From assembly GCA_008921705.1 (NCBI GenBank), contig VFFE01008422.1, positions 35,405 through 99,404 on the forward strand: a DNA stretch of 64,000 nucleotides. The letters are read 5' to 3'. Of the stretch, positions 36,197 to 48,116 are shown in pieces. The notes beneath the pieces were generated by a model. It was not told the DNA's origin and did not search any database. It was given only the letters and a program-made list of their open reading frames with translations. The stretch is from Burhinus oedicnemus (taxonomy: Eukaryota > Chordata > Aves > Charadriiformes > Burhinidae). A program made the translations under genes and the position numbers. Position 1 is the stretch's first letter. Every line of letters starts with the position of its first letter.

Positions 36197-37503
36197 TATA
36201 GAATCATAGAATCATCTAGGTTGGAAGAGACCTTTAAGATCATTGAGTCCAACCATGAACCAAACACTGTCAAAAACCACCACTAAACCATGTCCCTCAG
36301 CACCACATCTACACATCTTTTAAATACTTCCAGGGATGGTGACTCCACCATTTCCCTGGGCAGCCTGTTCCAATGCTTGACAACCCTTTCGGTGAAGACA
36401 TTTTTTCCTAAGGTCCAATCTAAACCTCCCGTGGTGCAACTTGAGGCCATTTCCTCTCATCCTATCGCTTGTTACTGGGGAGAAGAGACCGATACCCACC
36501 TCTCTACAACCTCCTCTCAGGTAGTTGTAGAGAGCAATAAGGTCTCCCCTCAGCCTCCTTTTCTCCAGGATAAACAACCCCAGTTCCCTCAGCCACTCCT
36601 CAGAAGACTTGTGCTCTAGTCCCCTCACCAGCTTCATTGTCCTTCTCTGGACACGCTCCAGCACCTCAATGTCTTTCTTGTAGTGAGGGGCCCAAAAGTG
36701 AACACAAGTATTTGAGGTGGGCCCTCACCAGTGCCAAGTACAGGGGGACGATCACTGCCCTAGTCCTGCTGGCCACACTATTCCTGATACAGGCCAGGAT
36801 GCTGTTGGCCTTCTTGGCCACCTGGGCACACTGCTGGCTCATATTCAGCTGGCTGTCGACCAACACCCCCAGGTCCTTTTCTGCCAGGCAGCTTTCCTGC
36901 CACTCCTCCCCAAGCCTGTAGCGGTGCATGGAGTTGTTCTGACCCAAGTGCAGGACCCGGCACTTGGCCTTGTTGAACCTCATACCATTAGCCTCAGCCC
37001 ATTGATACAGCCTGTCCAGATCCCTCTGTAGGGCCATCCTACCCCACAGCAGGTCGACACTCCCACCTAACTTGGTGTCGTCTGCAAACTTACTGACGGT
37101 GCACTCGATCCCCTCGTCCAGGTCATTGATAAAGATATTAAAGAGAACTGGCCCCAATACCCAGCCCTGGGGAACACCACTTGTGACTGTCCGCCAACTG
37201 GATTTAACTCCATTCACCACCACTCTTTGGGCCTGGGCATCCAGACAGTTTTTGACCCAGCAAAGAGTACGCCCATCCAAGCCATGAGCAGCCAGTTTCT
37301 CCAGGAGAATGCTGTGGGAAACCGTGTCGAAGATTTTACTAAAGTCCAGGTAAACAACATCCACAGCCTTTCCCTCATCCACCAAGGGGGTCACCTTGTC
37401 ATAGAAGTAGATCGGGTTAGTCAAGCAGGACCTGCCTTTCATGAACTCATGCTGACTGGGCCTGATCACCTGGTTGTCCTGCATGTGCCTTGTAATGGCA
37501 CCC
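36197..37503 (-). mobile_element. CR1 LINE copy 6, 5'-truncated, long open RT segment
   Basis: The left edge is TAGAATCATAGAATCATCTAG (3' end). The minus-strand frame 37484-36666 is open for 272 residues across the RT palm: [52 protein letters not shown] and [14 protein letters not shown] (catalytic FADD kept). A frameshift near 36670 leads into [19 protein letters not shown] and the C-terminal [10 protein letters not shown] region, itself shifted. It starts within the RT (near [10 protein letters not shown]). Same subfamily as copies 3, 7 and 12. Confidence 0.93.
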
Positions 37504-37655
37504 AGCTATGTTATTTACTGGTTTGTTAGATTATTGAAAATTCATATAAGTGACAGTGAGTTGTATCTAATTGCTCTCTTGTCTCTTGGCTGCTGGTTCC
37601 TCCCTTCTTCCACGGCCTGTTTTATGCAAATTTTCAGTCTATCTGGAACACGGAG

Positions 37656-38392
37656 TGTCATGGTTTAGGCCGGACTGGACACTGAGACATATGACAGATG
37701 GTCTCCCCAAACTCTCTCCCCAAGGAGAGGAGGCAGAGAGGGAAAGAGACTTATGAGTTTAGAAGAAACTAAACTACTTTAATGAAATATTAATAATAAA
37801 ATAATAAGAATAAAATAATGAAATAAATACAATATATACAAAACCAGTATCAAGCTCCCAGGATGATGATCACGTCACCAGCAGGCACTGGGAAAGTCCC
37901 AGACTGGACTCAGTGACGGACGGGAACTGGATTCCGGATCTGGATTGAGGAACACACAGATCGGGATCAAAGGCGGATGAACGGAGTCATCCTTGGATGC
38001 CGGCCATTGAAGAAAGAGGGCTGATCCTTTGATCCCTCAGCTTTTATACTGAGCATGAGGCAGATGGGATGGAATACCCTGTTGGTCAGGTTTGGGTCAC
38101 CTGTCCTGTCTGCTCCTCCCCGCAGGTGTGACCACTCTACTCTTTTCCGCTTCTGACCCTCCAACGGGGCAAGTAACAAAGTTGGCTGGCCTTGGTTGTT
38201 CTAGCAATAAGGATAAGCAGGAGCCTCTCTGCATCCCATTCCTTGGCATCATCTATAAACATGGGTCTTATCACTCTGAGAGCGAACAGTTTCTGCACAA
38301 CATGCTGTTAATTTCAGTAGTTAGAAGAGGCTTAGCTGCAAAGTAAAATTACTGAACAGAAAACCGGTTCTGTTTTACCTCAAACCAGGACA
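37656..38392 (-). mobile_element. Solo LTR, family A, minus strand, 737 bp
   Basis: The plus strand reads TGTCATGGTTTAGGCCGG...CAAACCAGGACA, the reverse complement of the LTR at 9333-10068 over its whole length. The flanks are CGGAG (37651-37655) and CAGAG (38393-38397), a 5-bp target duplication with one difference that fits CpG decay. TATA (CTTTTATACTGAGC) lies near 38041 and ATTAAA-type and AT-rich R sequence near 37780-37830. It has no internal region. Confidence 0.93.
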
Positions 38393-38730
38393 CAGAGTTA
38401 TGACAGGCTGTAGAACTGCTTGAAATTTCTGGAAATAAATAATTTCCTTGCACTACTGTCCTGCTTTGAGTGACACAGGATTAATTTCTCTTTCAGTAAT
38501 TTTACTTTTCAGTAAGGTCTCTTCTAATGCTTGGTAAAAATGCCCTTTTAGAAGACTCTAGTGTCTGAATTTGTGAAAATATTTACTTTATAGCCAGCCA
38601 TGGTATGCGGGTTTCAAGGCCTCAGTGTTTTCGAGCTAGCCAGGTGCAGGGATGAGGAGGAGTGAGACCCAGGCACTTGACCCAAGCTGGCCAACAGGAT
38701 TATTTCATACCATAAACGTCACATTCAATA

Positions 38731-39350
38731 TAGAATCATAGAATCATAGAATCATCTAGGTTGGAAGGGACCTTTAAGATCATCAAGTCCAACCATCAAC
38801 CTAACATTGCCAAAGCCACCACTAAACATGTAGAACATGTCTTATGAGGGGCAGCTGAAGGAATTAGGATTGTTTAGTCTGGAGAAGAGAAGGCTGAGGG
38901 GACACCTTATTGCTCTCTACAACTACCTGAAAGGAGGCTGTAGTGAGATGGGAGCTGGTCTCTTCTCCCAAGGAACTAGCGATAGGACAAGAGGAAACGG
39001 GTTCAAGTTGCGCCAGGGGAGGTTTAGGCTGGACATTAGGAAAAAATATTTCACTGAAAGAGTTATCAAACATTGGAACAGGCTGCCCAGGGCGGTGGTT
39101 GAGTCACCATCCCTAGATATGTTTAAAAATTGTGTAGATGTGGTGCTTAGAGACATGGTTTAGTGGCAGACCTGGTAGAGTAGGGTTAACGGTTGGACTA
39201 GATGATCTTAAAGGTTTTTTCCAACCTAAACAATTCTATGATTCTATGATCTATGATTCTAAACCATGCCTGTAAGCACCACGTCTGTCTTTTAAATATC
39301 TTCAGGGATGGCGATTCCACCACTTCCCAGGTCAGCCTGTTCCAATGTTC
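38731..39350 (-). mobile_element. CR1 LINE copy 7, minus strand, inserted in the family C LTR and split by another CR1
   Basis: The left half (38731-38827) is the CR1 3' terminus (TAGAATCATAGAATCATAGA, GGTTGGAAGGGACC, AACCATCAACC, ACTAAAC). The right half (39265-about 39350) continues the same 3' region (CATGCCTGTAAGCACCACGT, TTCAGGGATGGCGATTCC, CAGCCTGTTCC). Between them lies a plus-strand CR1 fragment. Confidence 0.85.
38828..39258 (+). mobile_element. CR1 LINE fragment copy 8, plus strand, inside copy 7
   Basis: It starts within the RT C-terminal domain ([20 protein letters not shown] at 38837) and is open for 108 residues to RDMV at 39163. It ends in the terminal repeat TTCTATGATTCTATGATC. 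CTAAAC occurs on both sides (38822-38827 and 39259-39264), a possible target duplication. Head-to-head with copy 7, so the 3' ends of the two are inverted. Confidence 0.88.
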
Positions 39351-39733
39351 TCTCTCTTCCTTGATGGCTGTGATCCTGAGAACTTCTTGCCCCTGTGCCG
39401 GACCTCTGAGCCCTTCCCTTCTTCCCAAAGCCATAGCACTCGCAGTGTCCAACATTTGCTGTCCCCTGCTGGGAGTGCACAGCTTCCTACTGATAGAATG
39501 GGCTGAGTATAATCCTCGTATATTTCATATTGGTATCAGGATCAATATTGGCTCTTTAGTATTATTAATGTTAATTATCTAGTCTTATTCTATTAAAGCT
39601 GTTTATATTTCAACCCCTGGGTTTCCTTGATTCTTTCCTGATTCCCCTTCCTGTGTGGGGAGGGGTCATCGGGTGACAATAATTGTCTAAACGACAATAA
39701 ATTGTTGTGGGTTCCTCAAACCATAACGACTAC

Positions 39734-40725
39734 TAACCTTTGGTTGCTTTCACTGAGTGGATGATTTTATTCCACTGTCCACAGTTACACACATCACAGG
39801 ACCAAGCCTACAAGGGAAAGTGTTTAAACAGTCAGTGACCAGCTCAGTCAGAGAGGTGCTGTATAATCTGACAAAATAGCGCCTAAAACCAGAGGAAAAG
39901 TACAGATCTACAGTCTAAATATGGATCACCTTGCTGCTTTTTTTTTTCCCTTCAAACTGCCAAGCCCCATGATGTAGAAATTCATCAAGGAAAAATTAAA
40001 TCTAGCGTCTCTTCTCATCTCCTTTCATGTTGGTAGCAAACCCTTGCTAATTTGAATAGAGGCATGATCTTCACATTAATCTGAACTTAATTCCATAAAA
40101 ATGTGAGTCCTGATGAAACCATAGAAGAGACTGCAGATTTGACCACCATGCAAGAAATAGTTAAGGAGCAGTTCCTTCTTTAAATGACTTTAGTAGATAA
40201 CTTTAAAGCTTTTAATAGCACAGTTCCCCATTAATTTTGTTCTATCTGACTCTGGAGTAGCTGATCTTGTTTTTGTACTCAACAATAAATAAGGAGGGAT
40301 GAAGTGAAGGATTTTTGTATTAAATATCTCCTAGGGACCTTTTGTCTTTCCTTTTCACTTTAAAACTTCTTTCTTTATCTAGCACCTAGGTATTTAAGAT
40401 GGAATGCTATCTAGTGTAGCAGTATGTGATTCTAAACATTTCATTTAAACCTGGATAGAAATTAAAAATTCTAGCTTTTATCAGCAATATTTCAGCTTTT
40501 CAGTTTTGAAAACTTGGTCTGGAAATCTCATTGAGACAGATGTTTCCATGCTACGTTTGCACTTAAACATAAAAAACCCCTAAACCTAGCATTCCAGGGC
40601 TTATAAAAAAGTTAATTTCTTTAGAACAGACAAGCATCCTCACAGTTTCTTTCTTTATGTAAATAACTATATTTGGAAACACACTAGTTTGGAAAATAGA
40701 ACCACAAATAATCTCTCTCCCTGTT
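39734..40725. other. Unique sequence, no gene recognised
   Basis: Between two LTRs; AT-rich, no open frame of note and no repeat that I recognise. Confidence 0.6.
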
Positions 40726-41307
40726 TGTCATGGTTTAACCTCAGCTGGCATCTAGGACCACGCGGACACTTGCTCACTCCCCCCTGATGGGATGGGGGAG
40801 AGAATCGGAAGAGTAGAAGTGAGAAAAAACTCATGGGTTGAGATAAGGACAGTTTAATAAGTAAAGCAAAAGCTGCAAACACAAGCAAAGTAAAACAAGG
40901 AATTCATTCACTGCTTCCCATCGGCAGGCAGGTGTTCAGCCATCTCCAGGAAAGCAGGGCTCCATCACGTGTCACGGTGACTTGGGAAGACAAACGCCAT
41001 CACTCTGAACATCCCCCCTTCCTTCTTCTTCTCCCAGCTTTATATACTGAGCATGACATCATATGGCATAGAATAGCCCTTTGGTCAGTTGGGGTCAGCT
41101 GTCCCAGCTGTGTCCCCTCCCAGCTTCTTGTGCATCCCTAGCCCACTTACTGGTGGGGTGGTGTGAGGAGCAGAAAGGGCCTTGGGTACTTAGTAACAAC
41201 CAAAACCACCAGTGTGCTATCAACACTATTTCCCATCCCAAATCCAAAACATAGCCCCACACCAGCTGCTAGTAAGAAAGTTAACTATCCCAACTGAAAC
41301 CATGACA
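40726..41307 (-). mobile_element. Solo LTR (family D), minus strand, 582 bp
   Basis: The plus strand reads TGTCATGGTTTAACCTCAGC at the left and CCAACTGAAACCATGACA at the right; on the minus strand it is a TGTCATGGTTTCAGTTGGG...CATGACA LTR. Minus-strand TATATAAAG lies at about 41046-41038, and the TTATCTCAACCCATGAG block before the 3' end is typical of avian LTRs. The flanks CTGTT and CTGGC agree at only 3 of 5 bases, so the target duplication is eroded or the insertion is older. Confidence 0.85.
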
Positions 41308-44300
41308 CTGGCCTTTTAAAAAAGAAAAGAAAGGCTACAGTGAGTTCAGATAGTTGTTGAGGTATTTCCAAAATAGAATATCTATGCAGCAGCTAATAAT
41401 GTTGTTGAGTTAACTTCCATGAAAGGGGAAGAGAGTTTAACACAGAATATGAATCACCATTTACTTTCTCATTTCCACTCATCATATTTCTACAGACAAA
41501 GGATTTTACAAAACAGTATATAAATCATGCTATTCACTCTACAAACATACACATTGTTATAGTCCCCAGTTAATATTCCATACGTCAACAGCAAAATTTC
41601 TTTAGACTTCAATAGAACCAAGGTTCTACTTCCAGTATGAAAGTGCCTTCTATCTATAGAATAAATATAACCTCAGCAATAAAAATGGGAGGTTATGAAG
41701 TTGCTCCAGCTTAAACACTGACTACTACTGTTCTGATTTTGCTCTTGGGCACCACAGTGGTAAAAATTGAAATGAGACCAAGATGAGTGAAAGTGATATG
41801 TACACTCTGACAAACAGGCTACTTTATTATGCGGTTTGCACTTGTGCTTTCTATTTCAAAAGAAGATGAAACAGAAGAAAGTGTAGGAAGGCTAAAGGTG
41901 GCTGAATAGGCTGAACATCTGCTCTTAGCTGGAAGAGAAATTCCATGTTTAAATGAACATATATGACTGTAGAAACTGTGCACTGTAGGAGTACATTTCT
42001 GCTCTCCTCTTGAGGCCTGAAATATTGGCATCTATAAGGAAAGAATGAAATCTAACAGCTGTTTCTGCATGGGATTTGGTGAGGATTAGGGACAAATGAC
42101 ACACTATTACATTTCTTGAGCTGAAGTTGAACAGTTGCAGAGCTCCAGCCTTATTGAACAACCAGCTGTTTTTTCAGTCACTGACTTTTGTAAACTGGTT
42201 ATATTTGTCTTAATAGGTTTAATGGGTTCTCCTTCATTCAATTTACCCTTCAGTATAATTTTTGGTTTTAAATGTATTCAGTCATACAGCTGTTGAACTA
42301 AACACCAAAGTCTTTACTTAGTTTTCACTCAGTCACTATTTACGCAAAACTTGCATCAGTCTCAGGATCTGACCAAAGGGGCCTAACTATGCTGAATTAA
42401 TCTCATTTCAGCAGCAAAGCAGTGTTCCCTACCAAATCTACACTGCTCAGAGATATTTTCAGGCTTTGAAAATTCCAGGAATACCTGTACAAACGTGAAT
42501 GTATCCATCACTGATAACCAAGTATTTTCAGTTAGTACACATCTGATCAATTTTCCCTGCTAGTTTCCTTCAGTGGCAACATGAGCCCTCCATAAACCCC
42601 TTTTTTCTTTCTCTTCCACTTGCTTTCATGTCTTCTTTCATGTTGCCTCCTGTGTGTGAGTGAAGTCCCACAATAATGTTGCTGTTCCCATTTCCTTTTC
42701 TATTGGGAGTTTCATAATTTCAGAGAGTTGGAAAATAATCAAGTGGACTTTTTTCACCTCTAATTTTCAAGTGTATCTTGTCTGTTTTGCTGGTTTTATG
42801 GCCTGTCTTGAGTAAGACATTGGACTAGATGATGCTAATGTTCCATATCTGTAAAATCCATGCATCTGCTTGTCATTTTTACAGTCAGATTTTTGTTTGT
42901 AGCTGCTGCCTTGGTGAACTATGCAGAAGCTGTAAATATGCTCAAAAGATTTAGAGTTATTTCAGTACTAGGCTCTCTAGATATTAGTTCAAACTGCCAT
43001 TGTTATTCGATAATGGGTTATTTGTACAGTTTTTATCAAATTAAGGCATTTTTTTTACTCTAGACTTGAGTGACTATAGTCATTAGAGGAGGGCAGGAGG
43101 TAAAAGATCGTGTTCAAATCCATACCAGAACTTCTCTAAAATCAGTGTCAACCCTACTCTCTTATTCTTTAGAGAAGTCCATGCAAGGTGTATTTTCCAT
43201 TCATGTTCTCCAGGCATCAAGAGCCATCAATAACACACAAATTTGAAAAATGGACTCCATTAACATATACTGAGTGTATGTTAATATACTCAAGCTGAGT
43301 ATATAAACTGAGTATATGCTATATATAAACTAAGTATATGTTAATATACCCAAATCAGCCTTGAAGTCTTTATGCTACGTTATTTGAAGTGAACCTAAAA
43401 GATGATTTACATTCTAAATGAAGAGAGTACTCTTCTGCTATGGTGTGGAGCTAGAAGAAAGCAGAAATTTGAACTACCTTGCAAAAATAAACACAGATTT
43501 AGGGAAAGTATCCAAAATTAACGAGTGCGGATACTGATTAGGGAGACAAATGTTGGGGAGGCTTTAAAAAACAGACCTAAGCTGGGAATAGACTGTGGAA
43601 TTTAGTCAAATCTTTTCCAGTACCACTTCTACATTTGTTTTCTGTCTCTCACGTGCATGTAGACCTTGTGTCAAATGAAGTCCATGATTTAATCATCAGC
43701 TTAATTGTCTTCTGAGATAAGACTTCTTGTCCCATACCTTTTATGAGACAGATATGTCTGCTGAAATGAAGAACGCTATCATGATAAAGGTAATTCTCTT
43801 CCCCTTTTGGATTACCATCATTAATAGAATTGGAATTGGAAACAAGTAAACAATTGTTCATGAAAATGATCTGGAATGACTGTAAATGAGAAGTGGACCA
43901 GATCAGGTTTTTTTCTTCCTATATTAGTATGATAGCACTAAGGAGCTCGGTGTCTTTTCACTTTTCCCTGGGAAATTACTTTCATCTGCTGATATCATGC
44001 TTCAGGATACAACTTCTTCTTTCCAACAACAAATGCTTTTTTCTCAGCAAATGTGTGGTAAAGTAAAACTGATAACCTTTGTTAACACTTCCTAGGGCAT
44101 AATTCAGAGCTCACTAAGGCTTATGGAAAGACTTCCAATGAACTCTGAAACTAATTCTTCACCAATTTCCTTGTAATTTGTTATGGGTTCTGTTGTCCAA
44201 TGAGGTATGATCCCATCTATGCCATGACCAAAATTTGATACTTTTGAAAAATTTGTTGTATAAATATGGAAAAAAATATCTTATATCCTGAGACAATATG

Positions 44301-44894
44301 TTAACAGATGGTAACCTTTGCAGACAAACTTAATGGAAATCATACAATTACACACCTAAGAAGCTTAATTTATTAAAAAAATCTGAAACATTTAAACAGC
44401 TTAACATGACACAGTAGACAGATGTAACAAGCAATGAACTTTCAAAGATATCTCATATATTAAATAATCCTTATTTTTTTCCCCTTGTTTCATGCTTGAG
44501 GTTTGATCATTTTAGATATTCCGTCTGCTTTAAGGGCTTCCTATGCAGTGTAGCTGTACTCATATTGTCTAGGAGATGACCAATATGAAGAAATGGGTCT
44601 TCTCTCAAAAAACTGCAAGAGAAATACCTTCCCTGCATTGTCTTTGTTATTCCCAAATTTAGCATTTTAACTTACGCCATTTTTGGGGGGTTTTTATCTG
44701 GGAAATACAGATGTTTAGGAAACATACCCGCTTGCCTGCACTGCTTATAAAGTGGCTTTTGGAATCATCTTGGATAGATGTGTAACTTCTTTTTCTACTC
44801 TATTTTCAGGGAGCAAGATGCTATAAGCACATTTACAGGAGTATAGTTACGTTGGTATTTCTTGTAATAGAGAAAATGCTTAAAATAATATCAA
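41308..44894. other. Unique sequence, no gene recognised
   Basis: AT-rich. A phrase near 42823 (TTGGACTAGATGATGCTAATG) resembles a decayed CR1 3' end. Otherwise only short chance open frames. Confidence 0.55.
43257..43350. repeat. Imperfect AT-rich tandem repeat
   Basis: Repeats of the type CTGAGTATATG / TGTTAATATAC recur four or more times with variable spacing. Confidence 0.75.
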
Positions 44895-44995
44895 AATCAT
44901 AGAATCATAGAATGGTTTAGGTTGGAAGGGACCTTAAAGATCATCTAGTTCCAACTCCCTTGCCATGGGCAAGGACACCTCCTACTAGACCAGAT
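44895..44995 (-). mobile_element. CR1 3'-end fragment (about 100 bp)
   Basis: AATCATAGAATCATAGAATGG, then TTGGAAGGGACC and TTGCCATGGGCAAGGACACC, and an abrupt end at CCAGATTTTG. It matches the 3' end of copy 10 and is strongly 5'-truncated. Confidence 0.92.
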
Positions 44996-47464
44996 TTTGC
45001 TTTCTGTGTTTATTTTGCTTTCAGTTCTTTGTTTCACACAGTTCAAAACTCATAGTGAAACTGAAGATTGCTGAAGTGGTAGGTATCATGTGTTCCAGTA
45101 AGACATGCTATATCCTACAAGAACTGAAAGAAGAGGATTTCATCCAGAAATTGACAGAATTAGGAAAAATGTATCTGCTACTGACCACTTCTCTTGGTGT
45201 CCAGTTCCTTAAAATGAATTGCCAGATGATGCTTTCCTAGTCATTTGGGAAAATGAATACATTTGATTTCAGCTAAAGTTTGAGCTGACTTCTTACTGAA
45301 AAAGCTGCTTGGCTGAAAATGCTAATTAATCCCTATTAACCTCTATTACTCATTTGCAATTAAGCTGTCTCAGTAGTGACTTAGTTATTTCCCTCTGAAC
45401 AGAAGTTCAATAGGAAACACAGCAAAAGAATTTGAGATGTCAGTGCCATTCCTAGAACGCCACTGTGTTTATCCCATTGATAACCAAACAAGAGTAGAAA
45501 AACTAAGAATCATGGGCAATGAGACAGAGTTAAAAATGGTTCTTAAGGCAAATTACTGGGGCATTGGGAGGAAACTACTTTTGATATGTCTGCACCGTGA
45601 TTAGGGAACTCTGCTTTCCAGACCGCCACAGCACAAAATCTGTCTTAAAGCATTCAAACCATGCTGAACTAAAATATGTGTTTATTGTTCAGAAAAAAGA
45701 TCACCTTCACATACATCTCACAGTTTCATTAAAATGAGGGTTCATTTTGTAAAATAAATTTATCTTGTTTAAAGAACAATATAAAAAGGTATTTTTTGAC
45801 TGATCATACGAAGTGCCTGCAAGGACGTAATTTAAGGTAACTTCCTCTCCGGCTTTGCCTTTCACCTGTGATGACAAACTTGAATCTTCTCATTGACTGA
45901 ACAGCAAGAAACAAATGCTTTCCCTCTCTGATCCCCAAAATGCATCCTGTATATAGCACTTAATTATTTTGTTAACTTCTAAAAAGTTTTAAAAATAAGC
46001 ATTAGTTTGTTGCAACAACTAAAGGAAAACTGAAATTTAAAAAAAAATTTTATATTGCTTCTGTGATTTTGATCACTTGGAAAACAAACCTCTGTAAATC
46101 AGCTAACAGGGAGAAATTCCTGAGATTAATTATTTTAAACTGAAACAGATTTTAAAATGCCAATTTTATAGAATTCAATAAACTAGCATACAGAGTGGGA
46201 ATGGCAGATTAGACTTAGCCAAATGTCATCAGCAGATACTGGAACAGAGACTAGAGCTACAACCAAATAAGAAATTGCTTTTTACCCCCCCAATAAAAGA
46301 GAGAAGAAACTGAACATAGTTTGAAATCTGAAATTCTGAACGTTTCTCCAACCACTCTAGTACTAATCCTTCACCATTAGTGATGTTAAAGGCTTGTTCT
46401 GGATACTAACTCAATTCAGATTTTCATCACAAGAAAAAGGAAATCAAAAAACCATCAAACCACTGTGACTCTACCCCATGTCTAAGAATGGCCAACCAGC
46501 AATATAAAATGAAGTTTTGTAAAAAACATCTTATATATTAATATAACTCTTTTTCTCAATCCCCCCCCAAAGAATAACTAACTAAATAAATCATTTTATT
46601 CAGAGCTTTTCCCCTGGAAAAATGCCAAGTGCCACATACAATAACCTAGAAGATTTGATAGAAATTATTGCTGTGTTTTGGGAGGAATGGCAGGTAAGGC
46701 TGTACTATGAGCAGACAGACAATACCCAAGGATAAACTGTCTTGTGAATTCTGTTATGACTTACTGGCCTAACCGCATTCAGTGCCTTCCACTGGGTACT
46801 TGTTCATGGATTTTTTTCTGTGTCTAGTAGTGAACAAACTAGTGAAAATCTTCACTGCAGTCATTAGAGGGAATCCCAAGTCCTGACCATTTGCCTACAG
46901 AATCCAGTGACATCTGTTCAATCACATTTCTTTACCTGTGGCTTAAGCTTAGGGAGAGGAGGTCCCTTTTTGTGGGACAGGAAAAAAGAAATTAATGTAT
47001 TTGGGGTTAAAAGACCCCAAATTGATTTCTCTGACAGGAGATATGGAGGAGGAGTAGATCAGCACCATTTCTCTGATGCATGTGACTGCTTCCATACTAT
47101 CTTTACAAAATGCTATCTACAGACATATAAAATGGTTCTGGAAACCTCGGTGACTTCATATTGTGAGTGGAGCATTATGCAGAAAAACTGTTTGATATCA
47201 CATTCATGCTGGTGTGATTCTTTGCTGTGGTGCTGCAGGAAAAAAATTATTTTCCTGCACTGTTATAAAAGTTTCTGGTAAAACTATGAGAACCCTGTTA
47301 ACTTGCTCTTCCAGGAGGTTGTCTACAGTTTTCTGTAATTCCTATCACAGGACAATAGTTTTGGATTAATACAGGATGCTCTTCGTGACTTCGGAAACCT
47401 GCACTAGAGAACCAACCCAGCATGGGCTGGTGCCTACCAGATGGTTCAAACAAGTTCTGGTGTT
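44996..47464. other. Unique sequence, no gene recognised
   Basis: AT-rich. The 124-residue plus-strand frame at 46907-47281 is Cys/Trp-rich without a recognisable pattern or codon bias and is probably chance. Confidence 0.55.
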
Positions 47465-47725
47465 ACTTAGAATCACAGAATCACAGAATCACGGAATTTT
47501 CAGAGTTGGAAGGGACCTCTAGAGATCATCTAGTCCAACTCCCCTGCTGATGCAGGAATGCCTAGAGCACATTACTCAGGACTGCATCCAGGCGGGTCTT
47601 GAAAATCTCCAGAGAAGGGGACTCCACAACCTCCCTGGGCAGCCTGTCCCAGTGCTCTGTCACCCTAACCGTAAAGAAGTTTTTTCTTAGGTTTGAATGG
47701 AACTTCCTATGTTCCAGCTTGTGCC
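47465..47725 (-). mobile_element. CR1 LINE copy 9, 3' fragment ending at an assembly gap
   Basis: The 3' end is AGAATCACAGAATCACAGAAT. The minus-strand reading includes HKLEHRKFHSNLRKNFFTVR and [20 protein letters not shown]. The copy runs into 20 Ns at 47726; the sequence after the gap is not CR1, so the break lies in or at the gap. Confidence 0.92.
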
Positions 47726-47745
47726 NNNNNNNNNNNNNNNNNNNN
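47726..47745. other. Assembly gap (20 N)
   Basis: A run of Ns at the upstream edge of CR1 copy 9. Confidence 0.97.
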
Positions 47746-48116
47746 GAGACAGACTTGTTCCAATTTACAAAGACTTTAGGAAACCTTTGGATTTTGACCA
47801 TTTCCAGAGGAATAGTAGCAGATTCAGCATAGAGCCCTCCACAAAACAAAAGGTCTTTCATCACTGCAAAAAGAGTCTAATAGTTATGCTTCAACCCTGA
47901 TCAGAGAAGGCTAAAGAATAAGTGGCTTTTGCACAATTGAGGAAGAGAAAGAGGAAGACTGGAAGTCATCTTTTCACTCCCAGCCGACACACTTGTGGCT
48001 TATCAGAGCACCTGGTGTCAGAATAAGCAGCTCCCTGAGAAGGGGTAAAGCCACGTGCTCCCATTCCAGAGCCATCACACCTGCTCCTCCACCCCTGGAA
48101 CACAACCCTGTGAAAT
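47746..48116. other. Unique sequence, no gene recognised
   Basis: Short spacer between the gap and CR1 copy 10. Confidence 0.6.

Larger units (their letters stand above)
38457..39728 (+). mobile_element. Solo LTR (family C) interrupted by CR1 insertions
   Basis: U3 begins TGTCCTGCTTTGAGTGACAC at 38457 and runs to about 38730. The remainder, from about 39351 to 39728, includes TTATTCTATTAAAGCTG (polyadenylation-type signal) and the end CTCAAACCATAACG. ACTAC occurs at 38452-38456 and exactly again at 39729-39733, so the whole interval is one insertion. The final base is G where CA is expected, probably a mutation. The net LTR is about 650 bp once the CR1 sequence at 38731-39350 is removed. The LTR starts only 64 bp after the family A LTR ends. 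Confidence 0.82.

Noticed and set aside
40721..41312. CTGTT/CTGGC as a target-site duplication of the family D LTR
   Set aside because: Only three of five bases agree, which is weak. The LTR call rests on its termini and TATA box instead.
42823..42845. Possible CR1 3' end (TTGGACTAGATGATG)
   Set aside because: Too short, and without the terminal ATTCTATG repeats. At most a decayed relic.
46907..47281. 124-residue plus-strand open frame
   Set aside because: Composition is irregular (Cys/Trp-rich), there is no domain, and it stands alone in AT-rich sequence.
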